A stretch of 64,000 bases of DNA, from NCBI RefSeq assembly GCF_018449655.1, contig NZ_JAAVUX010000008.1, forward strand, positions 1 to 64,000, read 5' to 3'. The notes below the pieces were generated by a model, which made no database searches, was not told the DNA's origin, and was given only the letters and a program-made list of their open reading frames with translations. This stretch comes from Pseudomonas sp. dw_358. Lineage in GTDB: Bacteria > Pseudomonadota > Gammaproteobacteria > Pseudomonadales > Pseudomonadaceae. This document shows, one piece after another, positions 44,195 to 53,248 of this stretch. A program made the translations under genes and the position numbers. Position 1 is the stretch's first letter; each line of letters opens with the position of its first letter.

Positions 44195-45202
44195 TCATGA
44201 ATTGTAACCCGGTGACGAGGCTGTTTCATGAGCGGTTCCTGAGGAGTAGTGGACCAAGGGGCGGTCTGATCCATGGAAGGAGGCCTTATTGGCCGTACCC
44301 TCGGGCGCCGAGGGCGCAAATAACGCTTGCACCCAGTCAGTAAAGACCCGGACGGTCAAGGACGAGCGATTACCGTTGGGATAGACGACGGAAACGGGAT
44401 CGCCGGCGCTCGCAAACTGCGGCAGCACGGCGACCAGACGGCCGCTGTCAAGATCACTCTGCACAAGGCAGGCGGGTATCCGCAGCAATCCCAGGCCGTC
44501 CAGGCCACAGCCGATATAAGCCGAGGTCTCATTGACCGCGATCGCGTAGCTCATCTCCACGCTCACCGGCTCATCGTTGCAGACAAAGCTCCATTCCTGA
44601 TACTTGCCCGACTGTGGATGGCAGTAACCCACCGCCTGGTGCCGCGTAAGGTCGCGCAGTTGCACCGGCGTGCCGTGCTTTTGCAGGTATCTGGGGCTGG
44701 CACAGGTGATCCATTCGACCGATGCCAAGCGCCGGGCAATCAAGAAGTTCGAATCCTGGGGAATGCCGATGCGTATCGCACAATCAATATTTTCCTGGAT
44801 CAGGCTGGCGATACGATCGTCCAGCCCGATGGTCAACTGAATCTGCGGGTACCGCTCAATGAACCCACTGACTGCCGGAAGGATCACCTGGCGGGCCAGG
44901 GCATGGGATATATCAACCCGCAGCTTGCCCCGCAGCGATTGAGTGGCACCCGGCAGCGTCTTCTCCGCGCGCTGCACGTCCGCCAGGATTCGCTTGCAGT
45001 AATCGTAGTAATGCAGCCCGTCCGGGGTCAGGCTCAAGCGCCGCGTGGTCCGATTGAGCAATACCACGCCCAGGTAGTTTTCCAGCTGCTGGATGTGCCG
45101 GGTGATTGTGGGGGTCCCCACCCCCATGGTGGCGGAAGCCTTGCTGAAGCTGACTTGCTCCACCACATGGGCGAACGCTTGCATGGCTTGAAACTTGTCC
45201 AT
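44195..45202 (-). CDS. LysR-family transcriptional regulator
   Basis: A 335-residue LysR regulator (MDKFQAMQAFAHVVEQVSFS; TPTITRHIQQLENYLGVVLL) with an unusually long, Ser/His-rich C-terminal tail after about residue 300. It follows the FUSC transporter gene by 24 bases on the same strand and is probably co-transcribed with the efflux module. Confidence 0.87.
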   Translation of the reverse strand: MDKFQAMQAFAHVVEQVSFSKASATMGVGTPTITRHIQQLENYLGVVLLNRTTRRLSLTPDGLHYYDYCKRILADVQRAEKTLPGATQSLRGKLRVDISHALARQVILPAVSGFIERYPQIQLTIGLDDRIASLIQENIDCAIRIGIPQDSNFLIARRLASVEWITCASPRYLQKHGTPVQLRDLTRHQAVGYCHPQSGKYQEWSFVCNDEPVSVEMSYAIAVNETSAYIGCGLDGLGLLRIPACLVQSDLDSGRLVAVLPQFASAGDPVSVVYPNGNRSSLTVRVFTDWVQALFAPSAPEGTANKASFHGSDRPLVHYSSGTAHETASSPGYNS

Positions 45203-45226
45203 ATGACGACCTCGTCGTAAGCCTGA

Positions 45227-47242
45227 TCAAGGGCTCGGAATAAACACACCGCGTGTCAACTGGTCCATGGCCTGCAAATAACCTTGGCCTGCAACATCAA
45301 CCGAATCCCGTGCAGGCTGCCCATGGGCACGGGTAGCACTGGCGACCTCGCTCGCCAAGGCATGATCATCGCGGTCGGTGCCGTCCCTGTAGTTGGCCAG
45401 CAATTCGCCGCGCCAGTCGCCGAGCATCTTCTCCGTCGAGGGTGCGAGTGTGCTGGCTTCGATATAGGCACTGACCCTGCGCACCTGGCTCATCAGGAAG
45501 ATCACCCGGGAGGCCTGCTCGATCAGTTCGGGCTTCTTCTCGGGCGCCTCGTAAATCGAGATGTAGACCATCTTGTCGATGACCAGGCCTACACCGTCGG
45601 CCAGTGCTGTGGACGAGGTGCGTTGCACCGAACTGTCGGTCAGAAACCGCTGGAGATCCGGCTCGAAGACCTCACTGACCCGAGCCGGGTTGCGCAATAC
45701 CCGCTTCCTGGGAATCCACACATAAAGAAACGCCAGCAACGCCGTGACAAGGCCCACGCAAAATGTGCGCTCGATATCGAAGCCAATGTTGATTTCGTGG
45801 ACGTTCTGCGGAAGCAGAAAGACCATGAAAGAGATATTGAAACCCAGGCTATAGGCGAAGCTCATCAAACTGGACAGGCCCATCAAACCGAAGAAAAGGC
45901 AGGGCGCGCCGACGATGAACAGCATCTCGAACGCACTGGGTGCTTCAGCCAGCAAGCTGTTGACGACCAACCCGAACGGAATCGCGAAAAAGTAACCGAT
46001 GACGATGTTCTTCAAGATCATTTCCGGGTGAGGCAACTTGCCCAGCATGATGCTGAAGACAACCGGGACGACGCAGCCGAGGAAGCCGTATGTCCAACCG
46101 GATGCATACCAGAACGTGTAGGCCAGCAGAAACAAGGTGGCCGACCGCCCCCCAGTAATGAAGCAATTGGCCAACTGCTGGTGGCGACGGACGCTGACGC
46201 CCTTGACGCTAACCCGCTCCGCCCGCATCAAGCTCGCATAGAGCTGGGCGAAGGCCTTGAACTGCGTCGCCAGGTCCGCAACTTTGAGCAACAGCATGTT
46301 GAGTTCACCGTCCTCATGGACAAAGCGTGCGGCACGCTCGCGAACATCTTCGGCAAAACTTTCCAGGCGAAACAGATCGGCATCGGCAGGGATGGGTTGA
46401 CTGGCGACCCCCTTGACCAACAGGTCCAGTTCATCGAGTTCGCACGCCAACTGCTGATACGGCACAGGACCTAACTGTTGGAGTACATAGGCCTGAGTAC
46501 TGACCTCGATGGCCACCTTGTTCATTTCCCGGGCAATCTGCGCGCCCCTTCTGCCCCACGCCCCTTCAAAGTCGCAATGGTCGGCCAGATCGGCATATTC
46601 GATAATGCCGCCGTAAACGGCTGCAAGGCGCTTATGCAACGCTTCAGGTCCCGCAGGGAAACCGGAACTCAGTGCACACAGCGCCTTGAACAACCGACCG
46701 GAGGAAAGGCGCAGCAAGTCCGAACTGAATACCGGCCATAGGCAGGCGCTGATGAACGACGCCCAGACAATGCCAACGATGATCGTGCCGATGCGGTCCA
46801 CAAAAATCTGATAGATCTCGTCACTGGTAGGCCCTAGCGTCACCGGCACCATCACCATGATGCATACCGTGACGGCAAAGATCGCGCACATGAACGTGAG
46901 GTTGGCATCGCGAGTATGGTAAGACAGCGATGAAGCCATGAAGATAATGGCAGCGACGGACAGCCCGGCCAACATCGGACTTTGCCCGACGACCGCCATG
47001 ACGGCGACACCCAGGGTGCCGCCTACTACCGTACTGAAACACTGGAACAGGCACTTCTTCACCACCTGGGCATGATCCGGTGCAAAGAATGAAATCATCC
47101 CCGTGATCATCGCCCAGACCGGGTGTTCGAAATTGAACATCAAGGCAAAGAACAGTGCACCCCAGACTGAGATACTCATTTTGATGCCGGTCTTGACCGC
47201 CACCTTGTTGCCCAACAAATAGGAATCCAGCGCTGACGCCAT
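45227..47242 (-). CDS. FUSC-family aromatic compound exporter (AaeB-like)
   Basis: A 671-residue inner membrane protein of the fusaric acid resistance/AaeB type. Two blocks of membrane helices (from GALFFALMFNFEHPVWAMIT, and again from SATLFLLAYTFWYASGWTYG) are separated and followed by large cytoplasmic regions. It pairs with the HlyD-like and AaeX-like genes directly upstream to form an efflux pump for aromatic acids or phenols. GAGG precedes the start. Near the hap operon it probably exports toxic phenolic substrate or intermediates. Confidence 0.87.
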   Translation of the reverse strand: MASALDSYLLGNKVAVKTGIKMSISVWGALFFALMFNFEHPVWAMITGMISFFAPDHAQVVKKCLFQCFSTVVGGTLGVAVMAVVGQSPMLAGLSVAAIIFMASSLSYHTRDANLTFMCAIFAVTVCIMVMVPVTLGPTSDEIYQIFVDRIGTIIVGIVWASFISACLWPVFSSDLLRLSSGRLFKALCALSSGFPAGPEALHKRLAAVYGGIIEYADLADHCDFEGAWGRRGAQIAREMNKVAIEVSTQAYVLQQLGPVPYQQLACELDELDLLVKGVASQPIPADADLFRLESFAEDVRERAARFVHEDGELNMLLLKVADLATQFKAFAQLYASLMRAERVSVKGVSVRRHQQLANCFITGGRSATLFLLAYTFWYASGWTYGFLGCVVPVVFSIMLGKLPHPEMILKNIVIGYFFAIPFGLVVNSLLAEAPSAFEMLFIVGAPCLFFGLMGLSSLMSFAYSLGFNISFMVFLLPQNVHEINIGFDIERTFCVGLVTALLAFLYVWIPRKRVLRNPARVSEVFEPDLQRFLTDSSVQRTSSTALADGVGLVIDKMVYISIYEAPEKKPELIEQASRVIFLMSQVRRVSAYIEASTLAPSTEKMLGDWRGELLANYRDGTDRDDHALASEVASATRAHGQPARDSVDVAGQGYLQAMDQLTRGVFIPSP

Positions 47243-47304
47243 GATTTTTGCCTCGACTTTACCAGCAGGTGCAGGGCATGGGCTGCAACTGTATTAATTG
47301 GGCC

Positions 47305-48228
47305 TTACAACACCGAACGCACGTCTTCCGCCAGCGCATGCGAAACCGAACGCTGGTCGCGCGCGTCCCCGACCGGAATATCGACCTTGAGGGTTGCCGA
47401 CATCCCCGAGCTCAGTTGCAGGCCGTCAGGTACCTGGTCGATCTTGATGTTGACCGGTATACGCTGCGCCAGGCGCACCCAGGCGAATGTTGCCTCGACA
47501 CTTGGCAGCATCTGGTTGCCCGGCGTGCTGTTGGTGTTGGAGATACCGCTGTCGACAGACTCGACATGACCTTCGAGCTTCTGCGTCCCGGCCATCAGCC
47601 AGATCTCGACCTTGTCGCCGATCTTGATCGCCGGAATCTTGGTCTCCTCGAAGTAGCCGGTGACGTAGTAGCTGTTGTCCCTGACCAGGGCCAGACGGTT
47701 CACACCCCGATTGACGAAGTCACCTTTTTCAAGTTCCAGGTTGATGATCTTGCCATCCACCGGTGACACGTACGTGGTCCGCGTCAAATCCAGCCTGGCC
47801 CCATTCAGGTTCGCCACAGACTGGTTGTAAGCCGCTTGCTTTTCCAGCATGTCCAGGCGCGAAGTATCCAGCTCCTCGCGGCTGACTGCGTCCGTGCTCA
47901 TGGCCGCGCGGCGCTTGTAGACATTGCCAGCGCGGTCCCAGGCGACCTTGGCGCTGTCTGTCTGCGCCTGAGCCAGGTCGGCGGCTACTTGATAGCGCGC
48001 CCGGTCCACCGTGAACAAAACATCCCCGGCTTTTACCTGGCGGGCGTTCTCGGCATGCAACTCATCAATCCAGCCAGACACGTCCGGGGCGATATTGACC
48101 ACGTCAGCCCTGACCCGACCATCGCGGGTCCAAGGCGTATACATGTAGCTGTCCCAGACATAAACCAGACATAAGCCTATGGCGCCAATCAGCACCAGCG
48201 TCATGGCAACGTTTGCTGCTTTTTTCAT
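47305..48228 (-). CDS. HlyD/AaeA-like membrane fusion protein
   Basis: A 307-residue periplasmic adaptor anchored by one N-terminal helix (VAMTLVLIGAIGLCLVYVW). The lipoyl/barrel segments read VNIAPDVSGWIDELHAENAR and YVSPVDGKIINLELEKGDFV. ATG 48228 is chosen because the membrane anchor follows directly and GAGAG precedes it. It connects the FUSC pump to an outer membrane factor. Confidence 0.9.
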   Translation of the reverse strand: MKKAANVAMTLVLIGAIGLCLVYVWDSYMYTPWTRDGRVRADVVNIAPDVSGWIDELHAENARQVKAGDVLFTVDRARYQVAADLAQAQTDSAKVAWDRAGNVYKRRAAMSTDAVSREELDTSRLDMLEKQAAYNQSVANLNGARLDLTRTTYVSPVDGKIINLELEKGDFVNRGVNRLALVRDNSYYVTGYFEETKIPAIKIGDKVEIWLMAGTQKLEGHVESVDSGISNTNSTPGNQMLPSVEATFAWVRLAQRIPVNIKIDQVPDGLQLSSGMSATLKVDIPVGDARDQRSVSHALAEDVRSVL

Positions 48229-48238
48229 TTTTCGTCTC

Positions 48239-48439
48239 TCAAAAAGTAATTCGTACCAGCCCGGCAAGGATCAACATGAAGAGCAACATGCACAGCAGAC
48301 TTTCGTTGCGCTGCATGGAGTACGGAATGATTCGATCAACCACCCGGGCGGTGACACTGGTCAGGGCAACGGCGATCAGCACCATCAGGAATAACGGGCT
48401 GAGCAGTAACCCCTGAAAACTCACTTCGTGCACGGACAT
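48239..48439 (-). CDS. AaeX-like small membrane protein (DUF1656)
   Basis: A 66-residue protein with two membrane helices (LLSPLFLMVLIAVALTSVTA and LLCMLLFMLILAGLV) and the family start EVSFQGLLLSP. DUF1656/AaeX proteins precede AaeA and AaeB in efflux operons. It is the first gene of this three-gene module, 10 bases before the adaptor. Confidence 0.88.
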   Translation of the reverse strand: MSVHEVSFQGLLLSPLFLMVLIAVALTSVTARVVDRIIPYSMQRNESLLCMLLFMLILAGLVRITF

Positions 48440-48764
48440 GACACGTGGTCCTCTGGTTCAGGGCTGCGTACGCAGAACTCGGTTGCTTTTGCGACGGCTG
48501 CGATGACCGCGAAGACGGCCACCGGCGAGCCGATGAGAGGGCCTGGAAAGCCAATCACTCAACGTCCACATTACGATACAGGTTTCCGCCATGCGAGACA
48601 ACGGACGTCTTTAGAAATAGGTTGCCTGCGGCAATCTGCCACCCCTCGAGCACACGAAAACCCCTCGAAAGGCTTCAGGAGGCCCAGAGGATCGACGGAG
48701 AAGACAGAGTGCGAGCGCCGGCACAAGCAGTGCCGGCCAAGCCAGGAAGACGCGAAGGGTATAA
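48440..48764. other. Intergenic region between IclR and efflux genes, with hairpin
   Basis: This 325-base stretch holds no gene I can support. Near its end the arms GCCGGCAC (48717-48724) and GTGCCGGC (48730-48737) with a 5-base loop form a strong hairpin just beyond the IclR stop. It lacks a T-run, so it is at most a weak terminator. The promoter of the efflux module must lie in the first part. Confidence 0.4.
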
Positions 48765-49556
48765 TCAGCGAGCGGCAGCCATCGCTTTGGACATGCGACC
48801 GATTTTCTTCTCGATGTCGTACTTGCAGTCCATCAGCGCTTCTTTATAGGCGTCGCCATTGCGCGACGCGCGGATGCTGGGGGCGATGATGCTGATGGAG
48901 TAATTGCCCAGGTAAGTCTCCAATGCCACGGCAAAGGTGCAAACACCCTCCAGATGCTCCTGCTCATCCACTGCCACCGCCGAACTGCGCACTTCCTTCA
49001 ATTGGGTCACCAACTGGGCGCGGCTCAATGTGTTTTCAGTGAGCACCGGCAATTTTTTAGGCAAGATCGCCTGCAATGCCTCATCGGAAAATGCCGACAA
49101 CATGATCTTGCCTGCCGCCGTCGCGTACGCCGGCGCCTCGATGCCCACCGAAAACACCACCCGCAACTCGCGCTCGAAAATGATGCAGTCGACGACGTTG
49201 ACCTTATCACCTGCCAGTGTCGCCAGGCACACCGACTCACGGACCTGAGTCGAGAGGTTATTCAAGTATTCGCGCACGCTGGAGATGATGTCGGCCTGGG
49301 TCTGATGAATCAGCTGACCGAAAGCGTGGCCCAGACGAAACCCGCCGGAGGGGCCGATGGACTCGACCAGGTGCTCTTCCTCCAATGCCACAATGATTCG
49401 ATGCACGGTGGAACGCGGCAGTGTGACGATTTGGGCGATCGCCGAGAGGCTCAGACCGCCAGCGTTACTGCCCAGTGCGCGCAAGATAGCCGCGGCACGA
49501 GCGATAACCTGGATACCGGACTGCTTGTTCTCCGTCGGATCACTTGAGTCAGACAT
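48765..49556 (-). CDS. IclR-family transcriptional regulator
   Basis: A 263-residue IclR regulator with N-terminal winged helix ([40 protein letters not shown]) and a GAF-like effector domain ([36 protein letters not shown]). GGAGTGAAC precedes ATG 49556. IclR proteins often regulate aromatic catabolism by binding inverted repeats; the TGTTCGCG repeats upstream of hapC are a candidate target. Confidence 0.9.
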   Translation of the reverse strand: MSDSSDPTENKQSGIQVIARAAAILRALGSNAGGLSLSAIAQIVTLPRSTVHRIIVALEEEHLVESIGPSGGFRLGHAFGQLIHQTQADIISSVREYLNNLSTQVRESVCLATLAGDKVNVVDCIIFERELRVVFSVGIEAPAYATAAGKIMLSAFSDEALQAILPKKLPVLTENTLSRAQLVTQLKEVRSSAVAVDEQEHLEGVCTFAVALETYLGNYSISIIAPSIRASRNGDAYKEALMDCKYDIEKKIGRMSKAMAAAR

Positions 49557-49590
49557 GAGTTCACTCCAGATAAAGGGATGTATTACAGCG

Positions 49591-50181
49591 TTAATACTGC
49601 GGGGCGGCAACTGTGGTCCGTTCCAGCAGGGTACAAACCAATCCGTGCGCCAGGGACTCAGCGCTCTGCTGACTGAACAACGACTCAAACAGCAGACCCG
49701 TGACCGCCAGCCGCATCACCTGGGCTTGGGCGTTGGTCTGCTTGCCTGATTGACTGTCAACCACTAGCAGCCGCTTGAACTGCTCTTGCAGGTTGTCCTG
49801 GACCAATTGCCAGCGCGCCACCACGGGGCACTGCCCGGACTCGGTATCCCCCTCTTTCAATAAAATGGTGAACAGATCGCGGTAACGGCCAACGCTCAAG
49901 GTTTCAACCAGTGCACGGCCCAGCTGTTCAAAGCCTTGGGCCAGCGCCGTGCCCGGCGCGATGAAATCCTCCAGAGGCAGCGACGATGCACCCAGGATCA
50001 GCTGCAACAACTCGCCTTTTCCTTTGAAATGCCAATACACCGCACCTCGGCTCAGCCCCGCGCATTGTGCGATGTCATCCAGGGTCGAGTAGGCGTACCC
50101 GTATCTGGCAAACATGCGCGCGCCGGACTCTATCAATTTGAGCCGCGTCTGTTCTGTTTCTTCTGCGGTCTTTCTGGCCAT
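49591..50181 (-). CDS. TetR-family efflux repressor (AcrR/TtgR type)
   Basis: A 196-residue TetR regulator ([40 protein letters not shown] then HFKGKGEL), the pattern of AcrR/TtgR/MexR-like efflux repressors. The ATG at 50181 begins the conserved domain, with GAGGG ahead. It is divergent from the OprM-type gene, its probable target. Confidence 0.9.
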   Translation of the reverse strand: MARKTAEETEQTRLKLIESGARMFARYGYAYSTLDDIAQCAGLSRGAVYWHFKGKGELLQLILGASSLPLEDFIAPGTALAQGFEQLGRALVETLSVGRYRDLFTILLKEGDTESGQCPVVARWQLVQDNLQEQFKRLLVVDSQSGKQTNAQAQVMRLAVTGLLFESLFSQQSAESLAHGLVCTLLERTTVAAPQY

Positions 50182-50255
50182 GCAAGGGTCCCTCGATACT
50201 TTGAGCAATGGCTGCACAGGCGTTAAATCCTGATGTTGCAGCTGGGCCACATCAT

Positions 50256-50283
50256 GGTACACTTTCTCGCATTACGGTACACT
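50256..50283. promoter_or_regulatory. Direct repeats in tetR-oprM divergent region
   Basis: GGTACACT occurs at 50256-50263 and again at 50276-50283, i.e. 20 bases or two helical turns apart, between the TetR and outer-membrane-factor genes. The repeats may be operator half-sites for the TetR protein. Confidence 0.4.
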
Positions 50284-50319
50284 CCGCATTTCCCGTTTTC
50301 ATGTGATCAGGTAACAATC

Positions 50320-51783
50320 ATGAAGTGGACAGCCCTTACATTCGCCACCTTGCTCGGCGTCAGCCTGCAAGGTTGCAGCTTGATTCCCGCCTACCATCGG
50401 CCTGAAGCGCCCGTGGATCAGGCCTGGCCACAAGGCCCCTCGTACAAGACCTCGTCCGTCGGTGCGGCCAACAGCGCCAAGTCGATTGCTGACCTGCACT
50501 GGCAGCAGTTCTTTCGTGACCCCGCCATGCGCCAGTTGATCGGGCTTTCCCTGACCAATAACCGCGACCTGCGCCAGGCGGCCCTGAACGTCAATGCGTA
50601 CCGCGCGCTGTTCCGTATCCAGCGTTCGGAACTGCTGCCGACCGTGGGCGTCGATGGCGAGGGAGCCAAGCAACGCTTGGCCGGTGACCTTTCGATTCCG
50701 GGCAAGACCGGGACCTTTGGCAACTACGAGCTCAACGTCGGTATCACCTCATATGAACTGGACGTGTTCGGCCGTATTCGAAGCCTGAACGAGAGCGCGC
50801 TGCAGACCTACCTGGCCACCGAGGAAGCCCAGCACAGCGTTCAGGTCGGCCTGGTGGCCAGTGTGGCCAGCGCCTACCTGACCTGGCGCACCGACCAAGA
50901 CTTGCTGAAGATCGCGCAGTCGACCTATGACACTTATGTTCATGGGCTGAACGTCATGGAATCGGCCCACAGTGCCGGCACCACGTCTGATTTGAGCGTG
51001 CGTCAGGCCCGCACCCTGGTTGACAGCGCCCGAGCGCAGACACTGGTCTACACCCATCAAGTGGCCCACGACGTGAATGCGCTGACGCTGCTGATCGGTA
51101 CACGGATGCCAGCCAACCTGCCCGACTCGGGCGATTGGACCCAACGCATGCTGGCCTCCATCCCGGCAGGCCTGCCGGCCGACATCTTGCGCCAGCGGCC
51201 GGATGTGCGCGCCGCCGAGCGTGACTTGATCGCCGCCAACGCCAATATCGGCGCGGCGAGGGCTGCCTTTTATCCCTCGATCACACTGACCGCAAACGCG
51301 GGGGCAGCCAGCGAAAAACTCTCCCACCTGTTCGAGGGCGGCCAAGGCCAGTGGACGTTCATTCCACAAATCAACATCCCGATTTTCAACGGCGGGCGCC
51401 TGAAAGCGAACCTCAATTACGCTGAAATCCAGAAAGACATTCGCGTGGCGGCCTATGAGAAGAGCATCCAGACAGCCTTCAGCGAAGTCGCTGATGGCCT
51501 GGCCGCCGTCGGGGTCTTCGACGAACAGGTCCAGGCCCACGAGGACTTGGTGCATGACAACGAGGCTTACCTGGAACTGGCGCAGAACCGCTTCCAGCAC
51601 GGTGTGGAAAACTTCCTGCCGGTCCTGGATGCCCAGCGCAACCTGTTCTCGGCCCGTGAGCAACTGGCAACCAACCGCCTGCAACAGCTGGAAAGTCAGG
51701 TCCAGCTGTATCGTGCCCTTGGCGGGGGTTGGGACGACACGCAACTGGCCAGCGCACACCCTGCCGATAGCCACCTGGAATAG
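50320..51783 (+). CDS. Outer membrane efflux lipoprotein (OprM/NodT family)
   Basis: A 487-residue trimeric outer membrane factor. The lipoprotein signal ends in VSLQGCSLIP (lipobox Cys at residue 19). The paired helical repeats include SAYLTWRTDQDLL and VASAYLTWRT-type motifs, DILRQRPDVRAAERDLIAAN, IPIFNGGRLKANLNYAEIQK and NRFQHGVENFLPVLDAQRNL. ATG 50320 is chosen because the signal peptide starts there. No RND pump or adaptor is adjacent, so it may serve the AaeX-HlyD-FUSC module 2 kb away. Confidence 0.9.
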   Translation: MKWTALTFATLLGVSLQGCSLIPAYHRPEAPVDQAWPQGPSYKTSSVGAANSAKSIADLHWQQFFRDPAMRQLIGLSLTNNRDLRQAALNVNAYRALFRIQRSELLPTVGVDGEGAKQRLAGDLSIPGKTGTFGNYELNVGITSYELDVFGRIRSLNESALQTYLATEEAQHSVQVGLVASVASAYLTWRTDQDLLKIAQSTYDTYVHGLNVMESAHSAGTTSDLSVRQARTLVDSARAQTLVYTHQVAHDVNALTLLIGTRMPANLPDSGDWTQRMLASIPAGLPADILRQRPDVRAAERDLIAANANIGAARAAFYPSITLTANAGAASEKLSHLFEGGQGQWTFIPQINIPIFNGGRLKANLNYAEIQKDIRVAAYEKSIQTAFSEVADGLAAVGVFDEQVQAHEDLVHDNEAYLELAQNRFQHGVENFLPVLDAQRNLFSAREQLATNRLQQLESQVQLYRALGGGWDDTQLASAHPADSHLE

Positions 51784-51801
51784 CCGACCAAGGACCTTGC
51801 C

Positions 51802-52551
51802 ATGAGTACGGGATACCTGATTTTTGAAGAAACCGTAGCGTTGATCACGGGGAGTGGCACGGCCCTGGGCCGTGCCACGGCCTTGGCATTCGCCAAGCGA
51901 GGCGTCTCGGTGGTGGTGGCGGATGTCTCCGAGCACGGTGCCGAAACAGTGGAAATGATCAACAGCTACGGTGGTCAGGGCCTGTTCATTGAAACCGATG
52001 TATCGGTTGCCGAAAACGTCGAGCGACTGATCGCCACCGTGGTGGACACCTATGGCGGGCTGCACCACGCGTTCAACAACGCGGCGAACGTACTGCCCAT
52101 GCTGCCCTTGTCCAAAGCCGACGAATTCATTCACGGGCGCGTCATGACCGCGGCGGTGCGTGGTGCCACCCTGTGCCTGCAGCAACAGCTTCATTACATG
52201 GCCAAGGCCGGTGGCGGCAACATCGTCAATGCCGCGTCCCTGCCACAGGAGTTTGCCGAGGCCGACATGACGCCCTACCTGGCCGCCCGCCAGGCGGTGA
52301 TCAGCATGACCAAGGCGGCGGCCACCGAAAATGCCCGGTTCGGCATTCGGGTCAATGCCCTTGCCCGTGGCCGTGTCGACCCCGGCAAACTTCACCGCGG
52401 CTCGGCGGATCAGCAAATACGGCAGATGGTGCTGGGTGGCCCACTGATCGATCATCCGCGCCATTCAAATGAGCTCGCGGCCACCGTCATTTACCTGTGT
52501 TCACCGATCTCCTCGTTTGCCAACGGGCAGGTTTTCACCATCAGCCATTGA
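51802..52551 (+). CDS. Degenerate short-chain dehydrogenase/reductase
   Basis: A 249-residue SDR-fold protein clearly related to the SDR at 41937, but with altered key positions. The cofactor loop reads ITGSGTALGRA instead of TGxxxGIG, NNAG becomes NNAANV, and the catalytic Tyr-x-x-x-Lys appears as TPYLAARQAVI, i.e. Lys replaced by Arg. It has an open frame with a good start 18 bases after the OMF gene, so it is expressed in principle. Catalytic activity is doubtful. Confidence 0.78.
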   Translation: MSTGYLIFEETVALITGSGTALGRATALAFAKRGVSVVVADVSEHGAETVEMINSYGGQGLFIETDVSVAENVERLIATVVDTYGGLHHAFNNAANVLPMLPLSKADEFIHGRVMTAAVRGATLCLQQQLHYMAKAGGGNIVNAASLPQEFAEADMTPYLAARQAVISMTKAAATENARFGIRVNALARGRVDPGKLHRGSADQQIRQMVLGGPLIDHPRHSNELAATVIYLCSPISSFANGQVFTISH

Positions 52552-52600
52552 GCCCCCGCTGCGCAGGCCGTGGTTGACCTGCCAGAGCGAGAAAAAAGTC

Positions 52601-52752
52601 ATGACACGTGAATCAGCCGAAAAAAGCAGCAGTCAAGTCGTATCCGGAGCAGCCCGGATCCTGCGGTGCCTGGAATCTGAACCCAATGGTTGAGCCTCGG
52701 CACTATTGCTGCGCGTAGCCAGCTGCCCCGCTCCAACGGCCCGGCCGATTGA
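52601..52752 (+). pseudogene. IclR-family regulator remnant
   Basis: A short frame (MTRESAEKSSSQVVSGAARI then LRCLESEPNG) ends at a TGA. A one-base shift continues it as LSLGTIAARSQLPRS, together the first part of an IclR winged helix (compare [18 protein letters not shown] in the intact gene at 48765). The sequence then loses similarity. It is a frameshifted and truncated gene, about 50 codons of the usual 260. Confidence 0.65.
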
Positions 52753-52777
52753 CCCTCAGAGTTGAGCAGATAGCCCA

Positions 52778-53086
52778 ATGCCCCAGACACTGCATACCCT
52801 CCCGCCGAGCAAAATCGACCTGCAGATATTTGCCGAGATCGACCTGAACTTGATGGTGGTTTTCATGGTGATCTACGAAGAGCGAAACGTCTCACGTGCG
52901 GCCCTTAAACTCGGTGTAGGTCAGCCTGCTGTCAGCGGATCGCTCGCGCGGTTGCGTAAACGCTTTGATGACCGGTTGTTCGAGCGTGTGGGCAACCGTA
53001 TGCAGCCGACGGCCAAAGCTGACGAAATGGCAGTCGAACTTGCACCCGCCATCAGGGCGATCGAGTCAGTCCTGTCCAGGTGCTGA
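52778..53086 (+). pseudogene. Truncated LysR-family regulator (DNA-binding domain only)
   Basis: A 102-residue frame with a full LysR HTH (LNLMVVFMVIYEERNVSRAA; GQPAVSGSLARLRKRFDDRL then FERVGNRMQPT) that stops at the linker helix (IRAIESVLSRC). The roughly 200-residue effector domain is absent, and nothing resembling it follows before gcd. It could be a remnant or a free DNA-binding domain that competes at operators. Confidence 0.7.
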
Positions 53087-53248
53087 CCGCAGCGCCTGCG
53101 GCCTGAAAAAGGGGGTAAATCTTAAATATCACCGTGTATAGGAGGAGCGAGCAATCAAGCCGAGAGTTCCATCTGATCCCCGCGTTCGAGGGTTGAACAC
53201 CCTTCTACCGCGCACATTCCATGCTCTACCTCTCAAGGTGTAACATCG

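Noticed and set aside
50749..52464. A 571-codon minus-strand frame across the outer membrane factor and SDR
   Set aside because: It spans two real plus-strand genes and their gap and has no family pattern.
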